From an uncultured Lachnospiraceae bacterium (GTDB taxonomy: Bacteria > Bacillota > Clostridia > Lachnospirales > Lachnospiraceae), in assembly GCA_946414825.1 (NCBI GenBank), contig CAMKQB010000003.1:1-53221 (forward strand): a DNA stretch of 53,221 nt, written 5' to 3'. Below, in pieces: positions 44,178 to 51,855 of the stretch. The translations under genes were made by a program, and so were the position numbers. Every line of letters starts with the position of its first letter. Positions within the stretch are counted from its first letter, which is position 1. The notes under the pieces were generated by a model. That model was not told the DNA's origin. It saw only the letters and a list, made by a program, of their open reading frames with translations, and made no database searches.

Positions 44178-45587
44178 ATGAGCGACAAGCTTAAATTGTC
44201 AGCAAGTGAGAGAATTAACACATTACTTGATGACGCAAGTTTTGTTGAAATCGGTTCTGAGGTTAGAGCCAGAGCTACTGATTTTAACACTCAGGATGTC
44301 GATACCCCAAAGGATGGCGTAATCACAGGGTATGGTCAGATTGACGGAAGACTTGTTTACGTGTACAGCCAGGATGCTTCTGTTATTGGTGGAGCAATTG
44401 GTGAAATGCATGCAAAGAAGATTTCTTCAATCTATAGTCTTGCTATGAAGGTTGGAGCACCAGTTATTGGTCTTATTGATTGTGCCGGTCTCAGACTTCA
44501 GGAAGCAACGGATTCACTTCACAGCTTTGGTGCACTTTACAAGAAGTTCACTTTGGCTTCAGGAGTTATTCCACAGATTACAGCTATATTCGGAAATGCA
44601 GGAGGTGGCGTGGGAGTTCTTACATCACTTACTGATTTCACATTCATGGTTGATTCTGCAAAGCTTTTTGTAAATAGCCCAAATGCTATCGAGGGTAATT
44701 ATGAGGAGAAGCTTGATACAGCATCAGCTGCATATATGAGCGAAAATACAAATCAGGTTGATAAGGTATGTGCTGATGATGCTTCAGCTCTTACAGAGAT
44801 TAGAAATCTTATTACATATCTTCCTTCAAATAATGATGATTTTGTAGAAGGCGATACAGAGGATGATCTTAACAGAACTATTCCAGGTATTGAGTCACTC
44901 GTAAATGATTCAAGACAGATCATTGAGAGCATCGCTGATGACAAGATGTTCTATGAGATTAAAGCTAATTCTGGTAAGGATTTTGTTACAGGATTTATCA
45001 AGCTTGGCGGCTTCTCAGTTGCAGTTGTTGCAAATCAGGAGAAGAAGATGAGCCCAATTGGTATCCGTAAGGCGGCTTCACTTGTAAGCTTTGCTGATGC
45101 CTTCAACATCCCTGTACTTTCACTTACTAATGTAAATGGTTTCGTAGGTACACCAGAGGATCAGCTTTATCTATCCAAGGCAGCTGCAAAGCTCGCTGCA
45201 GCATTTGCAACAGCCACAGTTCCAAAGGTAAATGTTATAACTGGAGAGGGCTACGGAAGTGGTTATCTGATGATGAACTCCAGATCACTTGGCGCAGATA
45301 TTGTATTTGCATGGCCAGATGCCAAGGTTGGCGTTATGGATCCTAAGAATGCTGCTGAGATTATATATTCAGAAGATATCGCTGGTAGTGAGGATAAGAC
45401 AGCTGCGATCAAGGATGCAGAGAAGAAGATAACAGAGGCTCAGTCAAATGCTGCATCTGTTGCAAGACGTGGTTATGTAGATGACATTATTGAACCAGAT
45501 GCAACAAGAAAGAGACTTATTGCTGCGTTTGATATGCTTGCTACTAAGAGTGAGGATAGACCATATAAGAAGCATTTGGCATTTTAA
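44178..45587 (+). CDS. Acyl-CoA carboxyltransferase subunit (MmdA / 12S transcarboxylase-like)
   Basis: A 469-residue crotonase-fold carboxyltransferase with paired N- and C-terminal halves. GGAIGEMHAKKI, DCAGLRLQEATDS and the glycine-rich FGNAGGGVGVLTSLTD form the first oxyanion region; LTNVNGFVGTPEDQ and GEGYGSGYLMMNSRSLGAD form the second. It transfers carboxyl between biotin and an acyl-CoA. It is shorter and more diverged than typical MmdA, and the canonical acyl-binding segment is altered, so the CoA substrate (methylmalonyl-, malonyl- or another) is uncertain. First gene of the operon, behind GGAGG. Confidence 0.85.
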   Translation: MSDKLKLSASERINTLLDDASFVEIGSEVRARATDFNTQDVDTPKDGVITGYGQIDGRLVYVYSQDASVIGGAIGEMHAKKISSIYSLAMKVGAPVIGLIDCAGLRLQEATDSLHSFGALYKKFTLASGVIPQITAIFGNAGGGVGVLTSLTDFTFMVDSAKLFVNSPNAIEGNYEEKLDTASAAYMSENTNQVDKVCADDASALTEIRNLITYLPSNNDDFVEGDTEDDLNRTIPGIESLVNDSRQIIESIADDKMFYEIKANSGKDFVTGFIKLGGFSVAVVANQEKKMSPIGIRKAASLVSFADAFNIPVLSLTNVNGFVGTPEDQLYLSKAAAKLAAAFATATVPKVNVITGEGYGSGYLMMNSRSLGADIVFAWPDAKVGVMDPKNAAEIIYSEDIAGSEDKTAAIKDAEKKITEAQSNAASVARRGYVDDIIEPDATRKRLIAAFDMLATKSEDRPYKKHLAF

Positions 45588-45602
45588 GGAGGACGTTTTT
45601 CA

Positions 45603-46607
45603 ATGAATAAGAAAATCAAAAAAATGCTCTTGCTTGTTCTTGCGCTTACATTCTCGCTTTCCCTTACAGGCTGTGGTGAAGAGGAGTTAAACTTCCAGGT
45701 CAATGAAAGAGTCATGCAGCAGTATACTAAGGAAATAATTGATAAGTATAAGAGTCCTGCTGATTATGAGGAAGATTACTACCTTAATGAGGGTACAGAG
45801 CTTGAGAAGACTGCAGTTGCTGGATTTAAAGCCGCTCAGACTACTGATCATGTAGGTGCTTACTTAGATAGTAATGGTGCTATGAAGATTTCAAATGGTG
45901 TTGATGGTAAGATTAATTTTTCCCAGATATGCCATTATGAAAATAGAGATGTAAAGGTTACTGTTTCATACAAAGAGAATAAAGCCTTTGAGATGGATAA
46001 AGCTAAGGTTTATTATAATCTGTCTGAAGCTGCTGCTCAGTATGGAATGGATGCTGCAACATATGCTTCACAGATGTTTGGTCAGTCAGAAGAATTTGAT
46101 ATGAGCTCAATGGATTCATTCCTTGAGAGTTATCTGATTAATAATGGCGAATATCCATACATTGCTGAAGAGTGTGAAGTAAGTGCTGTTTATAGCAAGA
46201 AAGAGCTTGTGACAATGGCGGGAAAGAATACAGCTATCGGTATGGGCGTTGTATTCTGTGTTCTGATATTTATTTCATTTATCATTAGCCTGCTTAAGTA
46301 TCTTCCATTGATATTTGATGCAGATATTCGTAAGGCTAGAGCTGAGAAGAAGGCTGCTCACGAGAAGGCTAAGAAGAATACTGAAGAAATGATTATCGGA
46401 AAATCATCTGAGGCTACAAAGAGTGATAAAGCTGAGGGTGCTCAGGTAAAGACTTCAGATGATAATCTGATGAATGATGCTGAACTTGTAGCAGTTATTA
46501 CTGCAGCTATAAATGCAGCAAATGAGTTCTCTGGTGTTAGAGCTCCTGCATATACTGCAAGTAATGATAAACTGGTAGTTCGTTCGATAAGAAGAGCAAA
46601 GAGATAA
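45603..46607 (+). CDS. OadG-like gamma subunit with N-terminal lipobox and large extracytoplasmic domain
   Basis: A 334-residue protein. The lipoprotein signal MNKKIKKMLLLVLALTFSLS is followed by the lipobox LTGC. About 190 residues of unrecognised extracytoplasmic sequence follow. One membrane helix at about 213-236 (GVVFCVLIFISFIISLLKYL) leads to a Lys/Glu/Ala-rich cytoplasmic tail that ends in an OadG-like AVITAAINAANEF segment. Gamma subunits tether the decarboxylase parts to the membrane pump. Ordinary OadG is about 80-120 residues, so most of this protein is extra. It begins 15 bases after the carboxyltransferase gene. Confidence 0.78.
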   Translation: MNKKIKKMLLLVLALTFSLSLTGCGEEELNFQVNERVMQQYTKEIIDKYKSPADYEEDYYLNEGTELEKTAVAGFKAAQTTDHVGAYLDSNGAMKISNGVDGKINFSQICHYENRDVKVTVSYKENKAFEMDKAKVYYNLSEAAAQYGMDAATYASQMFGQSEEFDMSSMDSFLESYLINNGEYPYIAEECEVSAVYSKKELVTMAGKNTAIGMGVVFCVLIFISFIISLLKYLPLIFDADIRKARAEKKAAHEKAKKNTEEMIIGKSSEATKSDKAEGAQVKTSDDNLMNDAELVAVITAAINAANEFSGVRAPAYTASNDKLVVRSIRRAKR

Positions 46608-46626
46608 CTTAGGAGGAATATAGATA

Positions 46627-47004
46627 ATGAAAAATTATAAGATAACAGTTAATGGAACAACATATGATGTAGCTGTTGAGGAAGTTGGCGGTGCATCAGC
46701 ACCAGCAGCAGCTTCTGCTCCAGCAGCCGTAGCAGCACCTGCTCCTGCACCTGCAGCAGCTCCTGCTCCAGCAGCTTCTGGATCACAGGGTAGCGTAGTT
46801 GTATCTGCACCTATGCCAGGTAAGATACTTGCAGTTAAGACAGAAGTTGGCAAGGCAGTAAAGAAGGGCGATGTGCTTCTCGTTCTTGAAGCTATGAAGA
46901 TGGAGAATGAAATAGTTGCTCCTGAGGATGGAACAGTTGCATCTGTTAATGCAACAGTTGGAGCTCAGGTTGAATCTGGAGATACACTTGCAACACTTAA
47001 CTAG
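46627..47004 (+). CDS. Biotin carboxyl carrier protein of the decarboxylase complex
   Basis: A 125-residue protein. The short N-terminal segment MKNYKITVNGTTYDVAVEEV precedes a Pro/Ala-rich flexible linker (about 23-52) and a biotinyl domain in which K91 of EAMKMENEI is the biotinylated lysine. It carries carboxybiotin between the carboxyltransferases and the sodium pump. AGGAGG precedes the ATG. A single carrier gene seems to serve two transferase subunits in the operon. Confidence 0.95.
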   Translation: MKNYKITVNGTTYDVAVEEVGGASAPAAASAPAAVAAPAPAPAAAPAPAASGSQGSVVVSAPMPGKILAVKTEVGKAVKKGDVLLVLEAMKMENEIVAPEDGTVASVNATVGAQVESGDTLATLN

Positions 47005-47037
47005 TCGTGTATCTTAATTAACCTGAGGAGGAATAAA

Positions 47038-48159
47038 ATGAAAGAGATAATTTTAAATCTTGCCAGTCAGACAGGATTTGCTACTCTTGATTACAAGAAT
47101 TACATAATGATAATTGTTGCATTTCTCTTTATGTATCTTGCAATCGCTAAGGGATTCGAGCCACTCCTGTTAGTGCCAATTTCATTTGGTATGTTTCTGG
47201 TAAATATGTTTCCTAGTATTATACAGGAAGGAGGTCTCCTGCATTACTTCTATAAGTTGGATGAATGGAGTATCCTGCCTTCACTTATATTCATGGGTGT
47301 AGGTGCCATGACGGACTTCGGACCGTTAATTGCCTACCCGCCAAGCTTTATTCTAGGTGCGGCGGCTCAGTTTGGTATATATGGTGCTTATTTCCTTGCT
47401 ATAGCATTTGGCTTTACAGGAAAGGAAGCAGCTGCCATTTCAATCATCGGTGGAGCTGATGGTCCTACATCTATCTTCCTTGCTGGTAAGCTTGGAATGG
47501 GTGATACACTTCTTGGACCTATAGCAGTTGCCGCATATTCTTATATGTCACTGGTACCTGTTATTCAGCCACCATTTATGAAGCTTTTCACTACTAAGAA
47601 GGAGAGGCTTGTACGTATGCCTCAGCTTCGCAAGGTAACTAAGCTTGAGAAGATTATCTTCCCTATAGTTGTTACACTTGTAGTAGTTATGATCCTGCCT
47701 ACAACAGCACCACTTGTTGGTATGCTTATGTTAGGAAACCTCTTCAGAGAGTCAGGAGTTGTTAAACAGCTTACAGAGACAGCATCTAATGCAATGATGT
47801 ATATCGTAGTTATCCTTCTTGGTACATCAGTTGGTGCTACAACAAGTGCAGAAGCATTCCTTCAGGTATCTACACTTAAGATAGTTCTTCTTGGACTTGT
47901 TGCATTCTCACTTGGTACGACTGCGGGAGTCCTATTCGGTAAACTTATGTGTTGGGTAACTAAGGGTAAGGTTAATCCTCTGATTGGTTCAGCTGGTGTA
48001 TCTGCTGTACCTATGGCTGCCAGAGTTTCTCAGAAGGTTGCTTCAGAATATGATCCTACAAACTTCCTGCTCATGAATGCCATGGGACCTAATGTTGCCG
48101 GAGTTATCGGTACAGCGGTTGCCGCCGGTACATTTATGGCGATATTCAACGTACACTAA
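47038..48159 (+). CDS. oadB: Sodium-translocating decarboxylase beta subunit (OadB/MmdB/GcdB)
   Basis: A 373-residue polytopic membrane protein. The family signatures are [36 protein letters not shown] and [17 protein letters not shown]. It decarboxylates carboxybiotin and exports sodium ions. GAGGAGG precedes the ATG. The next gene is separated by palindrome D. Confidence 0.95.
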   Translation: MKEIILNLASQTGFATLDYKNYIMIIVAFLFMYLAIAKGFEPLLLVPISFGMFLVNMFPSIIQEGGLLHYFYKLDEWSILPSLIFMGVGAMTDFGPLIAYPPSFILGAAAQFGIYGAYFLAIAFGFTGKEAAAISIIGGADGPTSIFLAGKLGMGDTLLGPIAVAAYSYMSLVPVIQPPFMKLFTTKKERLVRMPQLRKVTKLEKIIFPIVVTLVVVMILPTTAPLVGMLMLGNLFRESGVVKQLTETASNAMMYIVVILLGTSVGATTSAEAFLQVSTLKIVLLGLVAFSLGTTAGVLFGKLMCWVTKGKVNPLIGSAGVSAVPMAARVSQKVASEYDPTNFLLMNAMGPNVAGVIGTAVAAGTFMAIFNVH

Positions 48160-48161
48160 TG

Positions 48162-48296
48162 ATGTAATTAGTTGAACTAACAGCAGGAATTATATTATTA
48201 CATCCTATAGAAGGTCACTCGATGATTTTAGAAAATTGCTTGCGTGCTTATATAGGATGTGATGATATGATTACTGCGTACTGATAATAAATACAT
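48162..48296. repeat. Imperfect palindrome D between oadB and the 5S carboxyltransferase gene
   Basis: The core pairs 48189-48209 with 48251-48271: 21 positions, of which the three non-identical ones are T/C differences that would be G-U pairs in RNA. Outer parts (ATGTA.TTA...) are also partly complementary. The 41-base loop carries TCACTCGATG and TTGCTTGCGTGC. No terminator-like T-run follows. Confidence 0.7.
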
Positions 48297-48314
48297 TTAG
48301 AAAGGAATAAAATC

Positions 48315-49721
48315 ATGTCAGAAATTAAGAAGCTTGGCATTACTGAGACTGTGCTCCGTGACGCTCATCAGTCACTTATAGCTACTCGTATGCCAACAGA
48401 AGAAATGCTTCCAATCATAGATAAGATGGATCAGGTTGGCTATCATTCAGTAGAGTGCTGGGGTGGTGCAACATTTGATGCATGTCTCAGATTCCTCAAG
48501 GAGGACCCATGGGACAGACTTCGTAAGCTGAAGGATGGTTTCAAGAATACAAAGCTCCAGATGCTCTTCAGAGGTCAGAATATTCTTGGATATAGACCAT
48601 ATGCAGATGACGTTGTTGAGTATTTTGTACAGAAGTCTATCGCAAATGGTATCGATATCATTCGTATATTTGACTGTCTTAATGATCTTCGTAATCTTGA
48701 GACAGCTGTAAAGGCTACTAATAAAGAGGGTGGACATGCGCAGATCGCACTTTCATACACTCTTGGTGATGCTTATACACTTGATTACTGGAAAGAGACA
48801 GCTCGTAAGATTGAGGAGATGGGTGCTGATTCTATTTGTATTAAGGATATGTCAGGTCTGCTCGTTCCTTATGAGGCTGAGAAACTTGTTAAAGCACTTA
48901 AGGAAGGATCAAAGCTTCCTATTCAGCTTCATACACACTACACATCTGGTGTTGCTTCAATGACATACATGAAGGCAGCAGAGGCTGGAGTTGATGTAAT
49001 CGATACAGCTATTTCTCCATTTGCTCTTGGTACTTCACAGCCGGCAACAGAAGTTATGGTTGAGACATTCAAGGGTACAGACAGAGATACAGGTCTTGAT
49101 CAGAAGCTTCTTGCTGAGATCGCTGAATACTTCAGACCATACAGAGAAGAGTGTCTCGATAATGGTCTTATGAGCACTAAGATTCTTGGTGTTAATATCA
49201 AGACTCTTCTTTACCAGGTACCTGGTGGTATGCTTTCAAATCTTGTATCACAGCTTAAGGAAGCTAAGCAGGATGATAAGCTTCAGGAGGTTCTTGAGGA
49301 AGTTCCACGTGTACGTAAGGACTTCGGTGAGCCACCTCTTGTTACACCTTCATCACAGATCGTTGGTACTCAGGCAGTTCTCAATGTTCTTATGGGTGAG
49401 AGATATAAGATGGTTACTAAGGAATCAAAGGATCTTCTTTCTGGAAAATATGGTCAGACAATTAAGCCATTTAATGAGGAAGTTCAGAAGAAGGCTATTG
49501 GTGATACAGTGCCTATTACACATAGACCGGCTGATGATATCGAACCTGAGCTTGATAAGCTTAGAAAAGAGATTGAACAGTATATCCAGCAGGATGAGGA
49601 TGTTCTTTCATATGCATTATTCCCACAGGTTGCTACAGAGTTCTTTAAATATAGAGAAGCTCAGCAGACTGGTGTAGATATGTCTAAGGCTGATACAACC
49701 AATAAAACATATCCTGCCTAA
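48315..49721 (+). CDS. oadA: Oxaloacetate decarboxylase alpha / 5S transcarboxylase subunit
   Basis: A 468-residue TIM-barrel carboxyltransferase. ETVLRDAHQSLIATRM carries the metal-site D16 and the DxHQS motif; K177 in CIKDMSG is the carbamylated lysine position, and H206/H208 in LHTHYTSG complete the metal site. A PYC/OADA domain follows. It lacks a C-terminal biotinyl domain, so it must use the separate carrier encoded upstream. It transfers carboxyl from oxaloacetate to biotin or the reverse with pyruvate. Confidence 0.94.
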   Translation: MSEIKKLGITETVLRDAHQSLIATRMPTEEMLPIIDKMDQVGYHSVECWGGATFDACLRFLKEDPWDRLRKLKDGFKNTKLQMLFRGQNILGYRPYADDVVEYFVQKSIANGIDIIRIFDCLNDLRNLETAVKATNKEGGHAQIALSYTLGDAYTLDYWKETARKIEEMGADSICIKDMSGLLVPYEAEKLVKALKEGSKLPIQLHTHYTSGVASMTYMKAAEAGVDVIDTAISPFALGTSQPATEVMVETFKGTDRDTGLDQKLLAEIAEYFRPYREECLDNGLMSTKILGVNIKTLLYQVPGGMLSNLVSQLKEAKQDDKLQEVLEEVPRVRKDFGEPPLVTPSSQIVGTQAVLNVLMGERYKMVTKESKDLLSGKYGQTIKPFNEEVQKKAIGDTVPITHRPADDIEPELDKLRKEIEQYIQQDEDVLSYALFPQVATEFFKYREAQQTGVDMSKADTTNKTYPA

Positions 49722-49729
49722 GAATTATA

Positions 49730-49765
49730 AAGGCTCGGTTCCATAGGGATCGAGCCTTATATTTA
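49730..49765 (+). terminator. Terminator after the decarboxylase operon
   Basis: AAGGCTCG (49730-49737) pairs with CGAGCCTT (49751-49758), extended inward by GTTCC/GGGAT pairs; the T-tract is modest. Confidence 0.7.
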
Positions 49766-49784
49766 ATTATATTGAGGAAAGATA

Positions 49785-51098
49785 ATGAAATCAATGATTG
49801 TGATCGGTGCTGGTGCAGCTGGAATGATGACAGCTATTAAGGCATCACAAAATTACAAGGTTACGATAATTGAAAAGAATGATAAGGCTGGCAAGAAGCT
49901 GTATATAACGGGAAAGGGACGTTGTAATCTGACGAATAATTCCGACGAAGAAACATTTCTGAAGAATGTGGTTACAAATCCTAAGTTTATGTATAGCGCT
50001 ATTTATAGTTACAATCAGGCGGCTGTTATTAGTGATTTTATTAACTGGGGCGTGAGTCTTAAGTCTGAGAGAGGAAATAGAGTTTTTCCAAGCAGTGATA
50101 AGTCGTCGGATATTATCAGGACTCTTACTAACCAGCTAAAAAAAAGAAAAGTTGATATTCGTTACAATACAAAAGTTACTAAGATTATTTATAAGAAATA
50201 TAGAACTGATATTTTAGATAAAAATGATAAATATGAATATATAGCAACAGGCGTTGAGATAAAGAATGGAGTTAAGAAAGAGGTACTTGAGGCAGATGTT
50301 ATTGTGCTGGCAAGTGGAGGTTCTTCTTATCCGCAGACAGGCTCCTCTGGAGATGGATATGCATTTCTTAGAGAGATGGGAGTTGAGATTACCCCTGTTA
50401 GACCAGCGCTTGTTCCTTTAGAAATAAAAGAGAGTTATCCTGAAAAAATGATGGGGCTCGCCCTTAAAAATGTCAAAATAAGGGTTATAGCAGATAAGAA
50501 GGATTATCCTTCTCTAAAGAAGACGAAGGTTTTATATGAAGATTTTGGTGAAATGCTCTTTACACATTTCGGTGTAAGCGGGCCTCTATGTTTATCGGCT
50601 TCTTCATATATAAGTTCATTTCTATATAATAAGAGTAATCTCTTATGTGATACGAAGCTTCATATGTATATAGATCTTAAACCGGCGCTGACTCCAGAGG
50701 AACTGGATAGGAGAATACTAAGAGACTGGGAAGAGTATCATAACAGGGATTTCCAGAATTCCCTTGGTAAGCTTCTTCCCAGACTAATGATCCCGGTTAT
50801 AATAAAGCTTAGTGGAATTGGTCCTGATAAGAAGGTTAATTCTATAACGGCTTCAGAGAGAGCAACTCTCGTGAAGCTGCTCAAAGAATTCCATCTGACT
50901 ATAAATGGTCTTAGGGATTTCAATGAGGCCATCATTACCGGCGGTGGCATTTCGGTTAAGGAGATTAATCCTCAGAACATGGAGTTAAAGAGAGTGAAAA
51001 ACCTTCGGGTGGCTGGAGAGGTTATAGATGTAGACGCTCTTACGGGAGGCTTTAATCTACAGATTGCATGGTCTACAGCTAACCTTGCATCTGAATAA
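49785..51098 (+). CDS. HI0933-family FAD-dependent oxidoreductase (BaiN/YhiN-like)
   Basis: A 437-residue flavoprotein. The dinucleotide-binding start IVIGAGAAGMMTAIKA is followed by the family motif GKKLYITGKGRCNLTN, with ASGGSSYPQTGSSGDGY in the middle and GGISVKEINPQNMELK and GGFNLQIAWSTA at the end. The reaction of most members is unknown; related BaiN proteins have been linked to bile acid metabolism in gut Clostridia. It stands before cmk and is often found next to it. Confidence 0.88.
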   Translation: MKSMIVIGAGAAGMMTAIKASQNYKVTIIEKNDKAGKKLYITGKGRCNLTNNSDEETFLKNVVTNPKFMYSAIYSYNQAAVISDFINWGVSLKSERGNRVFPSSDKSSDIIRTLTNQLKKRKVDIRYNTKVTKIIYKKYRTDILDKNDKYEYIATGVEIKNGVKKEVLEADVIVLASGGSSYPQTGSSGDGYAFLREMGVEITPVRPALVPLEIKESYPEKMMGLALKNVKIRVIADKKDYPSLKKTKVLYEDFGEMLFTHFGVSGPLCLSASSYISSFLYNKSNLLCDTKLHMYIDLKPALTPEELDRRILRDWEEYHNRDFQNSLGKLLPRLMIPVIIKLSGIGPDKKVNSITASERATLVKLLKEFHLTINGLRDFNEAIITGGGISVKEINPQNMELKRVKNLRVAGEVIDVDALTGGFNLQIAWSTANLASE

Positions 51099-51123
51099 AA
51101 CACTATCGTTTTTTACTTTATTA

Positions 51124-51132
51124 TGTTAGAAT
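51124..51132 (+). promoter_or_regulatory. Candidate extended -10 promoter of cmk
   Basis: TGTTAGAAT gives TG, one base, then TAGAAT; the -35 is weak. Confidence 0.5.
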
Positions 51133-51168
51133 ATACAAGTTATAAATTATTGTTATGGGGGTATTTTT

Positions 51169-51825
51169 ATGAATATAGCAATTGACGGACCTGCAGGGGC
51201 AGGAAAGAGTACAATCGCAAGACTGGCTGCTAAGGAGCTGGGATTTATATATGTTGATACAGGAGCTATGTATAGAGCTATAGCCTTATATCTTCTTGAT
51301 AACAAGACAGATATATATGATGAGACTGCTCTAAAGAATGCATTAGATAATATCCATATAAATATAGTATATGAAGCAGGTGTACAGCATGTATTCCTTG
51401 ATCTTCAGGATGTATCGACGGAGATTCGAAGCGAAAAGGTTGGAAATATGGCTTCTACATCATCAGCTCTTCCTCCTGTAAGAGAGAAGCTGCTCGATCT
51501 TCAGAGAGATATAGCTGCTAAGAATGATGTTATTATGGACGGAAGAGATATTGGTACTAATATTCTTCCAAATGCTGAGCTTAAGATATATCTTACAGCA
51601 TCTGTTGATGTAAGAGCTAAGAGAAGATATGAGGAGCTTAAGCTTAAGGGTGAGAATCCGGATCTTGAGGAAATCAAGAAGGGTATTGAGACTCGTGATT
51701 ATCAGGATATGAATCGAGATATTGCTCCACTTAAGCAGGCGGATGATGCTGTCTACATTGATAGCTCCGATCTTACAATAGCTGAGGTTGTGGACAAGAT
51801 TATTGATCTTGCAAAGAATAAATAG
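51169..51825 (+). CDS. cmk: Cytidylate kinase
   Basis: A 218-residue nucleoside monophosphate kinase. The P-loop is GPAGAGKS (7-14), then YVDTGAMYRAIALYLL, RSEKVGNMAS, DGRDIGTNILPNAELKIYL and TRDYQDMNRDIAPLKQADDA. It phosphorylates CMP and dCMP. GGGGG precedes the ATG. cmk-ispH-rpsA is a conserved order in Firmicutes. Confidence 0.97.
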   Translation: MNIAIDGPAGAGKSTIARLAAKELGFIYVDTGAMYRAIALYLLDNKTDIYDETALKNALDNIHINIVYEAGVQHVFLDLQDVSTEIRSEKVGNMASTSSALPPVREKLLDLQRDIAAKNDVIMDGRDIGTNILPNAELKIYLTASVDVRAKRRYEELKLKGENPDLEEIKKGIETRDYQDMNRDIAPLKQADDAVYIDSSDLTIAEVVDKIIDLAKNK

Positions 51826-51855
51826 ATTATAAAGAGATAAAAACAGGTACAGACT

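Noticed and set aside
2814..51132. CRISPR arrays, insertion sequences or toxin-antitoxin pairs
   Set aside because: No regularly spaced direct repeats, transposase genes or small paired genes were found.
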